Assembly: GCA_002405995.1 (NCBI GenBank)
Contig: DHMW01000122.1
Coordinates: forward strand, 21,791 to 84,518
DNA: 62,728 bases
Reading direction: 5' to 3'
DNA from: Oscillospiraceae bacterium UBA4632
Lineage (GTDB): Bacteria > Bacillota > Clostridia > Oscillospirales > Oscillospiraceae
In this document: positions 32,233 through 41,540 of the stretch, one piece after another
How positions within the stretch are numbered: position 1 is the first letter of the stretch
Layout of the letters: each line of letters starts with the position of its first letter
Notes under the pieces: model-generated
Told to the model about the DNA's origin: nothing
Databases searched by the model: none
What the model saw: the letters and a program-made list of their open reading frames with translations, nothing else
Program-made: the position numbers and the translations under genes

Positions 32233-32724
32233 ATGGACCGAGTTGACCTTCTGAACGCGCTGAAAGCGTTCACGCTGGAATCGACCGGCGAAATTCTGAT
32301 GCCGACCTCTGCCCAGAAGGGCGACGGCGAGCCGGAGCTTCGGGCCGCGCGGGTGCATCTGATGCGCCTGCCGGACAGCCGGGCCGCCGAGAAGAAAGCC
32401 CCCTACATCATCCACCAGCTCATTACCGCCAAGGACCAGCAGGAAAAGGGCCAGCTGCCCAAATCGACAGCGCAGGTGCGCTCCATCTTCTGCGTATACA
32501 GCAGCGACGAGGAAGAGGGCGCGCTTGCGCTGCTCAATCTTATGGAGCGGCTGCGCATCGACCTGCTGCGCAAATGCGTCCTTGCCGACCGGTATGAGCT
32601 TGACCTTGAAACAGGACTGGAAGGGCTGATTTATCCCAACGATTCCGCGCCCTACTACATGGGCGAAATGGTGAGTATGTGGAAACTTCCGGCTGTGGAA
32701 AGAGAGGTACGCCAATGGCTGTAA
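32233..32724 (+). CDS. Tail terminator-like protein
   Basis: 163 residues. Alpha/beta protein (QVRSIFCVYSSDEEEGALALLNLMERLRIDLLRKCVLADRYELD) in the place of a tail terminator/joining protein between gpZ-like and sheath genes. Function is inferred mainly from position. Confidence 0.65.
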   Translation: MDRVDLLNALKAFTLESTGEILMPTSAQKGDGEPELRAARVHLMRLPDSRAAEKKAPYIIHQLITAKDQQEKGQLPKSTAQVRSIFCVYSSDEEEGALALLNLMERLRIDLLRKCVLADRYELDLETGLEGLIYPNDSAPYYMGEMVSMWKLPAVEREVRQWL

Positions 32725-33017
32725 GACGAGCCGCGGGACGGTCGGCACGAAAGAAAAAAACCGTTCAGGAGCCGGTGCGGTACTGCGTATACCTCGGCCC
32801 ATCTATCCGTGGCGTCGTGCAATACGGTGCCATTTTTCATTGCTCACGCGACGACGCCTGCAAGCAGCTTGCGCCCTATGTGGAGCGCTGGCCGCGCATC
32901 CGCAGCCTGATTGTGGACGGCGAGCAGCTGAGCGAAGCGCGAATCCGAATCAAAACACCCGGCAACGGCTTATACGAGCAGGCGCGCAGGCTGACCCGCG
33001 AGCTGGCCGGAGAATAA
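32715..33017 (+). CDS. Small conserved tail-region protein
   Basis: 100 residues with a basic N-terminus (AVRRAAGRSARKKK) and a small alpha/beta domain (VRYCVYLGPSIRGVVQYGAIFHCSRDDA). Found in this position in myoviruses of Clostridia in my recollection, without assigned function. It overlaps the previous gene by ten bases. Confidence 0.6.
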   Translation: MAVRRAAGRSARKKKTVQEPVRYCVYLGPSIRGVVQYGAIFHCSRDDACKQLAPYVERWPRIRSLIVDGEQLSEARIRIKTPGNGLYEQARRLTRELAGE

Positions 33018-33032
33018 AGGAGGGTATCAACC

Positions 33033-34454
33033 ATGCCTAATCATGGCGTAAATGTGACCAAGAGAGCTACGAGCGTTTCTACGCCGATCGTCGCAAAGGT
33101 CGGCATCCCGTTCGTCATCGGCTCTGCGCCGGTCCATACGGCGGAGAATCCGGCCACGGTCGGCATCCCCGTCCTCTGCACGAGCTGGGACGAATACGAA
33201 TCCAAGTTCGGCTACTCTGACGACTGGGGGAAGTTCACCCTTTGCGAGTTTGCCTACTCCCACTTCAAGCTCTACGGCTGCCAGCCGGTGATCTTCTGCA
33301 ACCTGCTGAATCCCGAAACCATGAAGGAAGCCGTGACGGCGGACGATCTCACAGTGGTCAACCGCCGCGTGGAGCTGCCGGTGACGGCGATCCCGTCCAC
33401 CGTGGTGGTCAAGGCGGACGGCGGCGAGGGCGCAGCGTACACGCTGGACGAGGATTACACGGTCTATCTGGCCGACGAGCATATCTACGTCGAGCTGGAC
33501 GCGCGCAGCGAGCACGCAACGGAGGAGAGCCTGAACATCGCCTACTCCACCGTCAAGACCGATGCCGTGACGGCGGCGCTCGTCGCATCCAGCATGGACG
33601 CGATCGAGCTTTGTATGTCCACGGCCGGCGTCATCCCCGACCTCATCTGCGCGCCCGGCTTCTCGCAGGTCAGCTCCGTTGCGGCGGTGATGGCGACCAA
33701 GGCCACGGCCATCAACGGCATCTTCCCCGCCAAGGCGCTGGTGGACGTTGACAGCTCCGCATCCGGCTGCACCGCCTACAATGCGGTGTCGGCGTGGAAG
33801 CAGAGCAAGAACCTTGTGGATCTGACCGAGATCCTGTGCTGGCCGATGTGCTCGCTGGATAAGCGCAAGTTCCACCTTTCCACGCAGCTGGCCGGTTTGA
33901 TCGCCAGCGTTGACGCCGGCAACGACGGCTGCCCCTATGAAAGCCCGTCCAACAAGGCACTCAAGATCGACGGCCTGTGTCTGGAGAACGGCACGCCCGT
34001 CACGCAGACCAAGGCGCAGGCAGACACGCTGAATAACATCGGCGTGGTAACGGCGCTGAACTTCCTGTCCTCCGGCTGGGTGGCATGTGGCAACTATACC
34101 GCGTGTTACCCCACCAACACGGACGTCAAGGATTACTTCATCCCTCTCAGCCGCATGTTTGACTGGGTATCCAGCAGCCTGATCCAGTCCTGCTGGGCGA
34201 AGCTGGACAAGCCGATGAACCGCCGCCTGATCGACGCAATCATGAACAGCGCAAACATCTGGCTCAATGGCCTCGTCGGCGCGGGGTATCTGCTCGGCGC
34301 GCGCGTTGAGTTCGTGGACGCGGAGAACCCCGTTGCCGACCTGATGGCGGGCATTGTGCGCTTCCACGTCTACATCACCCCGCCCAGCCCCGCACAGGAG
34401 ATCTCGTTCATTCTGGAATACGACGCCGACTATGTGACGGCGGCGTTTGCCTAA
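33033..34454 (+). CDS. Tail sheath protein (P2 gpFI-like)
   Basis: 473 residues. Opening NHGVNVTKRATSVSTPIVAKVGIPFVIGSAPVH and the CAPGFSQVSSVAAVMATKATAINGIFPAKALVDVD segment are typical of P2-type sheaths. It surrounds the tube and contracts on host contact, so the particle is a myovirus. GGAGG seven bases before the ATG. Confidence 0.94.
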   Translation: MPNHGVNVTKRATSVSTPIVAKVGIPFVIGSAPVHTAENPATVGIPVLCTSWDEYESKFGYSDDWGKFTLCEFAYSHFKLYGCQPVIFCNLLNPETMKEAVTADDLTVVNRRVELPVTAIPSTVVVKADGGEGAAYTLDEDYTVYLADEHIYVELDARSEHATEESLNIAYSTVKTDAVTAALVASSMDAIELCMSTAGVIPDLICAPGFSQVSSVAAVMATKATAINGIFPAKALVDVDSSASGCTAYNAVSAWKQSKNLVDLTEILCWPMCSLDKRKFHLSTQLAGLIASVDAGNDGCPYESPSNKALKIDGLCLENGTPVTQTKAQADTLNNIGVVTALNFLSSGWVACGNYTACYPTNTDVKDYFIPLSRMFDWVSSSLIQSCWAKLDKPMNRRLIDAIMNSANIWLNGLVGAGYLLGARVEFVDAENPVADLMAGIVRFHVYITPPSPAQEISFILEYDADYVTAAFA

Positions 34455-34467
34455 GGAGGTGTAATTC

Positions 34468-34977
34468 ATGGATTCTGCGGTCATCAATTTTGCGGTCTAT
34501 GAGGACGGCAAGGAATTTATCGGCACGGCCAGCGCCACGATGCCGGATATCGGCTTTGCTACGGTGTCCCATTCCGGCGCGGGCATTTCCGGTGAGATCG
34601 AGGACGTCATCCTCGGCCATCTGAACGCGATGACGCTCGCGCTCAACTTCAAGACGCTGAGCGACAATGCGTTCCGCCTGGCAGAGATGCGCTATCACGA
34701 CATCGACCTGCGCGTGGCGCAGCAGGAGGAGGACCCTGTTGCCGGTGCGATCAAGGTGCGCGCCGTGAAGCACTTCATGCGCGTGATTCCTAAGAAAACC
34801 GGCGGCGGTGGCGTGGCCCCTGCGTCTGCGGCGGATGTTTCCGGCGAATACGCGGTGCGCTACTGGAAAACCACCATCGACGGCGAGACGAAGCAGGAAC
34901 TCGACCCGCTGAACTTCATTTGTAACGTCAACGGCGTCGACGTGCTCTCCGAGGTCAGGACGGCGCTCGGCAAGTAA
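34468..34977 (+). CDS. Major tail tube protein (P2 gpFII-like)
   Basis: 169 residues with the tube signature AVINFAVYEDGKEFIGTASATMPDI and the C-terminal WKTTIDGETKQELDPLNFICNVNGVDVL. It forms the inner tube inside the sheath. A terminator-like hairpin follows the gene, as usual for a highly expressed tube gene. Confidence 0.93.
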   Translation: MDSAVINFAVYEDGKEFIGTASATMPDIGFATVSHSGAGISGEIEDVILGHLNAMTLALNFKTLSDNAFRLAEMRYHDIDLRVAQQEEDPVAGAIKVRAVKHFMRVIPKKTGGGGVAPASAADVSGEYAVRYWKTTIDGETKQELDPLNFICNVNGVDVLSEVRTALGK

Positions 34978-34987
34978 GTCAACCAAC

Positions 34988-35028
34988 GCACCCGGCAGGA
35001 GAAAAGTGCTCTTGCCGGGTGCAGCTTT
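34988..35028 (+). terminator. Intra-operon terminator after the tube gene
   Basis: Fourteen-base-pair stem (34988-35001 with 35009-35022, core GCACCCGGCA/TGCCGGGTGC) followed by AGCTTTTTG. Probably partial, lowering transcription into the tail assembly and tape measure genes. Confidence 0.8.
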
Positions 35029-35049
35029 TTGTGTGAAAGGAGATATCCC

Positions 35050-35424
35050 ATGAGTACGAAAAAGACCGACAACATCGTAGATGCAGATGCTTTCTCCGTC
35101 GCGGAGAACGAGGCCGAAAACGCGGCCTTTACCTACGTTCACCATTTTTCCACGCCGTTTACCTACGACGGCGTGACCTATGACACGCTGACCTTTGACT
35201 GGGGCAGCCTGACCGGCAGGGACGGCCTTGCCATTGAGAGTGAGCTTCAGGCGCTCGGCAAGCCGGTCATCGTCCCGACACTTTCCGGCGAGTACCTGAT
35301 CCGCATGGCTGCGCGTGCCTGTGACAAGCCCATCGGCTCGGATGCGTTCGAGCTGATGCGCCTTTCTGACTACAACCGTATCAGGAGCAGCGCAAGAAGT
35401 TTTTTGCTCAGATCGGAGCTGTAA
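35050..35424 (+). CDS. Tail assembly chaperone gpE-like (zero-frame product)
   Basis: 124 residues. AFTYVHHFSTPFTYDGVTYDTLTFDWGSLTGRD...LLIESELQALGK-like pattern of the P2 gpE/phage tail assembly chaperone family, between tube and tape measure genes. The last codons contain the slippery T TTT TTG (35400-35406), the start of the gpE' extension. Confidence 0.85.
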   Translation: MSTKKTDNIVDADAFSVAENEAENAAFTYVHHFSTPFTYDGVTYDTLTFDWGSLTGRDGLAIESELQALGKPVIVPTLSGEYLIRMAARACDKPIGSDAFELMRLSDYNRIRSSARSFLLRSEL

Positions 35425-35582
35425 TCGGAGACGGCGGCACATGGCTGCGCCGCCAATGCCTGTTACTGGCAAAGGTGAACAATACGCCGGTGCCGTTCTG
35501 GCTGTCTCTGCCGCTGTGCGAACTGTCGGCGTGGATCAGGGACAGCAACTGGATCGTTGAAAAATCGAAACCGCACCCATAG
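35050..35582 (+). CDS. gpE-gpE' fusion by -1 programmed frameshift
   Basis: After slipping one base back at T TTT TTG (35400-35406), translation continues AQIGAVIGDGGTWLRRQCLLLAKVN... and stops at TAG 35580-35582, giving about 177 residues. The heptamer fits X XXY YYZ in the zero frame, and chaperone genes in this position use -1 frameshifting in P2 and many other tailed phages. No independent start for the 3' part is apparent, which supports frameshifting. Confidence 0.78.
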
Positions 35583-35609
35583 CGGTCGGCTTTTTTGACC
35601 GCTATGGGT
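35575..35609 (+). promoter_or_regulatory. Thirteen-bp hairpin overlapping the gpE' stop codon
   Basis: ACCCATAGCGGTC (35575-35587) pairs perfectly with GACCGCTATGGGT (35597-35609) across a loop GGCTTTTTT. The U-run is in the loop, not after the stem, so it is not a classic terminator. It lies 28 bases upstream of the tape measure start. Confidence 0.65.
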
Positions 35610-35637
35610 AAGAAAATAGACCAAAGGAGGGCTGACT

Positions 35638-38600
35638 GTGGCAAACAGAAAAGAATACGAGATGCTATTCAAGCTCAATTCTCAGCTTGGCGGCTCGTTT
35701 TCCGGTGCGTTCCAGAAAGCCCAAAAGGAGCTCGCCGAACTGCAGAAGCAGGTCGAAGCGCTTAATAAATCGCAATCCGACATCAAGGCATACCAGCGGC
35801 AGCAGGAGTCCATTGGCAAGACCGAAGAAAAGCTGAAGCTTTTGCAGCAGCAGTATGACAACATCCAGCGCGAGATGCAGGAAACTGGAGGTTACTCCTC
35901 AGAGCTGGAAAACAAGCTACTTTCCAAGCAGCAGCAGATCGACAAGACCTCCGCCTCCCTCGACCAGCAGCGCGAGAAGCTTGAGCGGCTGGCCGCTGCG
36001 ATGAAGGAAAGCGGCATCGACACCGATAATCTCACCGAGGAGAACAAGCGGCTCAGTGAGCAGCTCGGCGAGCTGAAAGAGAAGGAGGAGGACTTCGGCA
36101 GCACGGGCGCGATGGCCTTTGACGTCGTTGCATCCGCCATCAGCGCGGCGGGCATCGCGGCGGCGCTGCACGAGATTGCCGACGCCTACATGGAGTGCGT
36201 CACCATCGCGGGCAACTTCGAGGAGGGCATGAGCAACGTCGAAGCCCTCTCCGGCGCCAGCGCAGAGGAAATGCAGCTGCTGAGCGACAAGGCCAAGGAG
36301 CTGGGCGCGACCACGAAGTTCACCGCGCAGGAAGCATCCGACGCGATGGGCTACATGGCAATGGCGGGCTGGGACGCGCAGGAGATGCTTTCGGGCATGG
36401 ATGGCGTGTTGCAACTGGCCGCAGCGAGCGGCGAGGACCTTGCGATGGTTTCGGATATTGTCACCGACAACCTCACCGCATTCGGCCTCACAGCGGCCGA
36501 CACGGCGCGCTTTGCCGACGTGCTGGCAGCGGCGGCGACCAACTCCAACACCAACGTGTCAATCATGGGCGAAACCTTCGCCAATGCTGCGTCCATTGCC
36601 GGCGCTTTGGGCTACTCCGTGGAGGACGTGGCGGTAGCCGTTGGCCTGATGGCCAACAGCGGCGTCAAGGGCAGCGTTGCCGGTACGGCACTCAAGAACA
36701 CCTTCAACGGTCTGCTGGAGGGCGTCACGCTGACCGGCGCGGCGTTCGGCGAGTACGACTACACGGCGATCAAGGCCAACGGCACGATGAAGTCGTTCAG
36801 CGATACCATCGACGAGCTGCGCGTCTACTTCGAGCAGATGACCGAGGCCGAGCGCGTGAATAACGCAATGGCTCTCGCCGGACAGCGCGGCTACAACGGA
36901 CTGCTGGCAATTCTGAACGCCACCGACGAGGACTACGCATCCCTGACGGCCAGCATCAACAACTGCACCGGCGCGGCGCAGCGCATGGCCGAAATCAAGC
37001 TGGACAACATGAACGGTCAGCTTACCATCATGAAGTCCGCATGGGATGGCCTGAAAATCAGCGTCGGTGAGCAGTTCACACCGGCCATGGAAAAGCTCTA
37101 CGGGGTCGGCACGAAATGCTTTGACCTGTTCAATAACGTTGTGCAGGAGCACCCCGCGCTGGTCAAGGCGATTGCGGCGTTCGCTGGCGTCCTCCTTGCG
37201 GCTGTCAGCGCACTGTCGGCATATGCCGCAATCACGAAGGTCGTTATCCCGCTGATGAAGCTGTTTACAGCATCTATCCCCGGCGTAAATATCATTATGG
37301 GCGTGGTTGCCGGTCTGGCAGCACTGACCGCCGTGATTGTCGGCCTGACGAGCGCTGCGGACAGCGAAGCCAAGCAGGTGCGGGAGATGACCGAGGCATC
37401 CCGGCAAGAGTATTTCCAGCTTCAGGAGCTGCGGGCCGAGTATGAGGAAACCTGCGAAGTTTACGGCGAAACCTCGGAGGAAGCCCGTTATCTCGCGTGG
37501 CGCATCGACGACCTGAACGATAGCTTTGAATCGAACCGGCAGACGCTCAGCGACTATCAGGACGAGTTCCGCAGCACCATCGACAGTCTCAACGAGGGGC
37601 TTGACAGCTATCGGGAAGCCTATCTCGAGATCGGCAACAACGAGGCTAATACGCTTGCCCTCGTTCACAGGCTGCAAGACCTCGCGTCGCAGACCGATAA
37701 AACGGCTGCCACGCAGGAGGAAATGAAAGCCATCATCGCGGGTCTGAACGAGATCGTTCCCGACCTCGCGCTGAACTATGATGATGTGGTCGGCGGCGTC
37801 ACCAATGTCACCGCGGCGATCGAAGCGATGGTTAAGGCGCAGGCCGCGAGCCAGCGCTATGAAGCTGCGCAGGAGGGCATGGTAAACGCCCTGAATGCGC
37901 AGTACACCGCGCAGCAAAAGCTTCAGGACGCGACTGAGCAGCAGGCATCCGCACAGGAGCGTTTCAATGCGGCCGAAGCGGCATTCCAGGAGCTGACCGA
38001 CAACGCATCGAAATACGATACCTCCGGCCTTTCGTGGTTTTCTATTGGCCTTTCTGCTGAGCAGAAGGAATACAACGCCGCGAAGGAAGCGCTGGACGCC
38101 TACACGGCGGACGTTGCCGACGCGCAGGCCACCTACGACAGCGCGGTATCGGAATATCAGCAGTACCTTGACGAGCTGACGGAGTACGCCGAAGCGACCT
38201 CCGGCGCCGCCGACAGCACCGAAGCCATGACGCTTGCCATCGGCGAGACGAAAGAGCGGATGGAGGAGCTGACCAAGGCGTATACCGAGGTCTACGACGC
38301 GGCGCTGGAAAGCGTCAGCGGGCAGTATGAGCTTTGGGACGAGGCGGAGAAGGTCGTTGCAACCTCCGCGTCCAGCATCAACAGCAACCTACAGGGCCAG
38401 ATTGCCTACTGGCAGGAGTATAACACGAATCTCGCTTCCCTGCGCGAGCGCACAGGCGACATCGAGGGCCTGAGCGACATGATCGCCAGCTTTGCCGACG
38501 GCAGCACGGACAGCGTGAATGCCGTTGCCGGTATGGCTGCGGCCAGCGACGCCGACCTTGCCGCAATGGTGAAGAACTGGCAGGCTTTGCAGACGGAGCA

Positions 38601-39273
38601 GAACGCCGTGGCGGACAACATCGCCGAGCTGAAAACCAATTTCTCCGCAGAAATGGACGAGCTGGGCGAGACGCTGGCAGACGACATTGCCGCGATGGAT
38701 CTCAGCGATGAATCCACGGAAGCGGGCCGCGCCACCATTCAGGGCTTTATCGACGGCGCGAACGAAATGCTGCCGCAGGTGCAGGCGGCATATGCGCGGA
38801 TCGCCAGCTATGCCCGCAGCGCACTGACACCGCAGGTCATCAAGCCCGGACAGAGCGGGCAGAGCGGCTATCTCCAGCAGTATGCATCCGGCACGGAGAG
38901 CGCCGCGCCCGGCTTCGCCCTCGTCGGCGAGCACGGGCCGGAGCTGGTTTATTTCAACGGCGGCGAGCAGGTCATGACCGCGGAGGAAACCGCCGCCATG
39001 CGCGGCGGGCTGTCCACCGAAATGCAGATGGTTTCCTTTGCGCCGCAGCTTTTGCAGGCGCTGGCATCCTATGGGAGCGACGCCGTATATGCCAATATGG
39101 GCGGCTCCGGCGGCGTGCCCGCCGCAGTCATCAACGTCTCGTTCCAGATCGAGGGGAATGCGTCGCCTGAAACCGTGGAGCAGCTGCGGGCCTACGGCGA
39201 TGAATTCGCCGAGCGGGTGCGCGAGATTATCGAAGAAGTGAACGCGGACAACGGGAGGAGGGTGTACCGATGA
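35638..39273 (+). CDS. Tail tape measure protein (TP901 type)
   Basis: 1211 residues from GTG 35638 with GGAGG upstream. N-terminal coiled coil (QKELAELQKQVEALNKSQSD...), then the TP901 core MAFDVVASAISAAGIAAALHEIADAYMECVTIAGNFEEGMSNVEALSGASAEE. A hydrophobic block near 505-565 may insert in the host membrane. The C-terminus has the GFALVGEHGPELVYFNGGEQVMTAEETAAM motif common in tape measures. Its length sets tail length. Confidence 0.95.
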   Translation: MANRKEYEMLFKLNSQLGGSFSGAFQKAQKELAELQKQVEALNKSQSDIKAYQRQQESIGKTEEKLKLLQQQYDNIQREMQETGGYSSELENKLLSKQQQIDKTSASLDQQREKLERLAAAMKESGIDTDNLTEENKRLSEQLGELKEKEEDFGSTGAMAFDVVASAISAAGIAAALHEIADAYMECVTIAGNFEEGMSNVEALSGASAEEMQLLSDKAKELGATTKFTAQEASDAMGYMAMAGWDAQEMLSGMDGVLQLAAASGEDLAMVSDIVTDNLTAFGLTAADTARFADVLAAAATNSNTNVSIMGETFANAASIAGALGYSVEDVAVAVGLMANSGVKGSVAGTALKNTFNGLLEGVTLTGAAFGEYDYTAIKANGTMKSFSDTIDELRVYFEQMTEAERVNNAMALAGQRGYNGLLAILNATDEDYASLTASINNCTGAAQRMAEIKLDNMNGQLTIMKSAWDGLKISVGEQFTPAMEKLYGVGTKCFDLFNNVVQEHPALVKAIAAFAGVLLAAVSALSAYAAITKVVIPLMKLFTASIPGVNIIMGVVAGLAALTAVIVGLTSAADSEAKQVREMTEASRQEYFQLQELRAEYEETCEVYGETSEEARYLAWRIDDLNDSFESNRQTLSDYQDEFRSTIDSLNEGLDSYREAYLEIGNNEANTLALVHRLQDLASQTDKTAATQEEMKAIIAGLNEIVPDLALNYDDVVGGVTNVTAAIEAMVKAQAASQRYEAAQEGMVNALNAQYTAQQKLQDATEQQASAQERFNAAEAAFQELTDNASKYDTSGLSWFSIGLSAEQKEYNAAKEALDAYTADVADAQATYDSAVSEYQQYLDELTEYAEATSGAADSTEAMTLAIGETKERMEELTKAYTEVYDAALESVSGQYELWDEAEKVVATSASSINSNLQGQIAYWQEYNTNLASLRERTGDIEGLSDMIASFADGSTDSVNAVAGMAAASDADLAAMVKNWQALQTEQNAVADNIAELKTNFSAEMDELGETLADDIAAMDLSDESTEAGRATIQGFIDGANEMLPQVQAAYARIASYARSALTPQVIKPGQSGQSGYLQQYASGTESAAPGFALVGEHGPELVYFNGGEQVMTAEETAAMRGGLSTEMQMVSFAPQLLQALASYGSDAVYANMGGSGGVPAAVINVSFQIEGNASPETVEQLRAYGDEFAERVREIIEEVNADNGRRVYR

Positions 39274-39482
39274 AAACCTATACCACCGTACAGGGCGATA
39301 TGTGGGACGGCATCGCATATGCCCAGCTCGGCAGCTGTGCCTACACCGACACGCTCATGAGCGCCAATATGGCATACCGCGAAACGTACATCTTCCCCGC
39401 CGGTGTGGTGCTGACCATCCCCGACGTAGACACGACGTCGGACGATGACACGCAGCCGCCGTGGAGGGAGGTGTGCGGATGA
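39270..39482 (+). CDS. Tail protein X (LysM-like)
   Basis: 70 residues (TTVQGDMWDGIAYAQLGSCAYTDTLMSANMAYRETYIFPAGVVLTIPDV), the P2 gpX family with a LysM-like fold, a baseplate hub-tube component. Start and stop overlap with both neighbours. Confidence 0.88.
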   Translation: MKTYTTVQGDMWDGIAYAQLGSCAYTDTLMSANMAYRETYIFPAGVVLTIPDVDTTSDDDTQPPWREVCG

Positions 39483-40810
39483 GCGACCGCAACACCGCGC
39501 GTCACGCATTGGCAGAGGTCTACTTCGCTGGTGTGGATATCTCCAAATCGCTGCGCCCGTATCTGCTCTCGCTGTCGTACACCGACAACGAGGAGGACGA
39601 AACGGACGATCTGCAAATCAAAATTGAGGACAGAGACGGCACATGGCTGCGCAAGTGGCTGGACGTCTCTGTTCACGCTGCCATCGAGGGCGGGGGCGCG
39701 TCCTCCGCCTCCGGCGGCAGCGGCTACACCGTGACGGCCAAGAGCGGGCTGAATATCCGCTCCGGCCCCGGCACGAGCTATTCCAAGTACGGCGCGTTCG
39801 CCTGCGGGGCGACGGTCAGCGTGCAGGAGATATCCGGCGGCTGGGCGAAAATCAGCTACAACGGCAAGACCGCCTACGTCGCTGCGGAATACCTCAAAGC
39901 CGAGGGCGGCGGAAGCTCCGGCAGCGGCAGCGTCGGTGCGGAAGTCGATAAGATAAAAGGCTTGAGCATTCAGGCCGCGATCCTCCGCTGCAACTGGAAC
40001 GGCGACGGCAAGGATACGATGCTGAACTGCGGCCAATTTGAGCTGGACAGCGTGCAGGCGTCCGGCCCGCCGAACACCATTGCCATCAAGGCGACCAGCC
40101 TGCCATACAGCAGCACCATCCGCCAGATGAAAAAGAGCAAGGCGTGGGAGGGCTATTACCTCTCCGGCATTGCTGGCGAAATGGCGGGAGCTGCCGGCAT
40201 GGCGGTCATCTATGAATCCGGAAACGACCCGTATTATGACCGCGTGGAGCAGATCACGCAGACGGACATCACCTTTTTGCAGACGCTCTGCCACAATGCA
40301 GGAATCTCGCTGAAAGTGGCGAACAACGTCCTTGTGCTGTTCGATCAGGCGGACTACGAAGCAAAGGACGCCGTGTTCACCATCGCCTACGGGACAACGG
40401 GCTATACCAAGTGGAGGCTCGATACCGGCGAGGCAGAAGTGAAATATACCTCCTGCCGTGTGAGCTACACCAAGCCCTCCGGCGAGGTCGTGCAAGGCAC
40501 GGCCTATGTGGAGGACTACAAATCCAATGATGACAACAACCAGTGCCTTGAGATCACCGCCGCCGTCGCCAACGCGGGCGAGGCCAAGGCGCTGGCTGAG
40601 AAAAAGCTGCGTGAGCACAACAAGTTTGAGCTGACGGCAGCTTTTACGCTGCCGGGCAATCCCGCACTGACCGCAGGGCGCACCGTCATGCTGCGCGGCT
40701 GGGGGATGTGGAACGGCAAGTACATGATCAAGCAGGCAAAGCACACGGTGGACGGCTCCGGCGGCTACACGACGCAGATATCCCTGCGCAGAGTTTTGGA
40801 GGGTTATTGA
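39479..40810 (+). CDS. Baseplate hub gpD with inserted SH3-like domain
   Basis: 443 residues. The N-terminal 60 residues (ARHALAEVYFAGVDISKSLRPYLLSLSYTDNEEDETDDLQIKIEDRDG) and the C-terminal half are P2 gpD/phage late control D. Residues about 82-140 (YTVTAKSGLNIRSGPGTSYSKYGAFACGATVSV) are a bacterial SH3 domain flanked by Gly/Ser linkers, inserted in a loop. SH3b domains often bind peptidoglycan, so the hub may touch the cell wall during penetration. Confidence 0.88.
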   Translation: MSDRNTARHALAEVYFAGVDISKSLRPYLLSLSYTDNEEDETDDLQIKIEDRDGTWLRKWLDVSVHAAIEGGGASSASGGSGYTVTAKSGLNIRSGPGTSYSKYGAFACGATVSVQEISGGWAKISYNGKTAYVAAEYLKAEGGGSSGSGSVGAEVDKIKGLSIQAAILRCNWNGDGKDTMLNCGQFELDSVQASGPPNTIAIKATSLPYSSTIRQMKKSKAWEGYYLSGIAGEMAGAAGMAVIYESGNDPYYDRVEQITQTDITFLQTLCHNAGISLKVANNVLVLFDQADYEAKDAVFTIAYGTTGYTKWRLDTGEAEVKYTSCRVSYTKPSGEVVQGTAYVEDYKSNDDNNQCLEITAAVANAGEAKALAEKKLREHNKFELTAAFTLPGNPALTAGRTVMLRGWGMWNGKYMIKQAKHTVDGSGGYTTQISLRRVLEGY

Positions 40811-41130
40811 TGAACGACAATATTCTTGCAAACCTCGTGCGTGTCGGCACGGTATACGCCGTGGACGACGGTCGGCGCTTAGCCCGCGTGCGCTTCGACG
40901 ACAAGGGACTGACCTCTGCATGGCTGCCGGTGCTGAAATCGCCGCCGTTCATCCCGTCCCGAGAGGAATCCCGCACGGAGTACGAAGCGGGCGGCAGCGG
41001 CGATGCAGCCTACGAGAGCCACAAACACGACCTGATCATCAAGCCGTGGATGCCGAGCGTCAATGATACGGTGCTGTGCCTGTATATTCCGACATTCAAC
41101 GGCGACGGCTATGTATTGGGGGCGATCTGA
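40810..41130 (+). CDS. Short baseplate protein V-like (central spike base)
   Basis: 106 residues. LVRVGTVYAVDDGRRLARVRFDDKGLTSAWLPVL is the gpV/OB-fold start and it continues to MPSVNDTVLCLYIPTFNGDGYVLGAI, but there is no beta-helical needle domain. Either the tip is supplied by another protein or this clade uses a minimal spike. The start overlaps the hub stop by one base. Confidence 0.8.
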   Translation: MNDNILANLVRVGTVYAVDDGRRLARVRFDDKGLTSAWLPVLKSPPFIPSREESRTEYEAGGSGDAAYESHKHDLIIKPWMPSVNDTVLCLYIPTFNGDGYVLGAI

Positions 41131-41531
41131 TGGCTATGGTAGGCGTTCTTGGGGACATTGTTTTCAACGTATCGAGCGAGACGGTCGAAACCGTGAGCAA
41201 CATGAAGTGGTCGGGTTCGGCGCGCTACACGACGCACCAGCGGCACAACACCCACGCGCTCACGGAGTTCACCGGCCTGGGCGCGGATAAACTGAGCTTC
41301 GACATCTACCTGTCCGCCACGCTCGGCATCGACCCGATGACGGAGCTGGTGAAGATCTGGAAGTATGAGCGGAATCACACGCCGCTGTCGCTGGTGCTGG
41401 GTACCCACGCTTACGGCAAGCATAAGTGGGTCATCGAAAGCCACAGCGCCAAGGTGAAATACTTCCGGCGCAACGGTGATTTGCAGCAAGTGACCGTATC
41501 GCTCAGCCTGCTGGAATACCTGACATGGTGA
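41130..41531 (+). CDS. Tail protein U-like (P2 gpU)
   Basis: 133 residues. MVGVLGDIVFNVSSETVETVSNMKWSGSARYTTHQRHN is a clear gpU-family start. It acts in tail completion or the baseplate region. Confidence 0.85.
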   Translation: MAMVGVLGDIVFNVSSETVETVSNMKWSGSARYTTHQRHNTHALTEFTGLGADKLSFDIYLSATLGIDPMTELVKIWKYERNHTPLSLVLGTHAYGKHKWVIESHSAKVKYFRRNGDLQQVTVSLSLLEYLTW

Positions 41532-41540
41532 GGTGACGGC

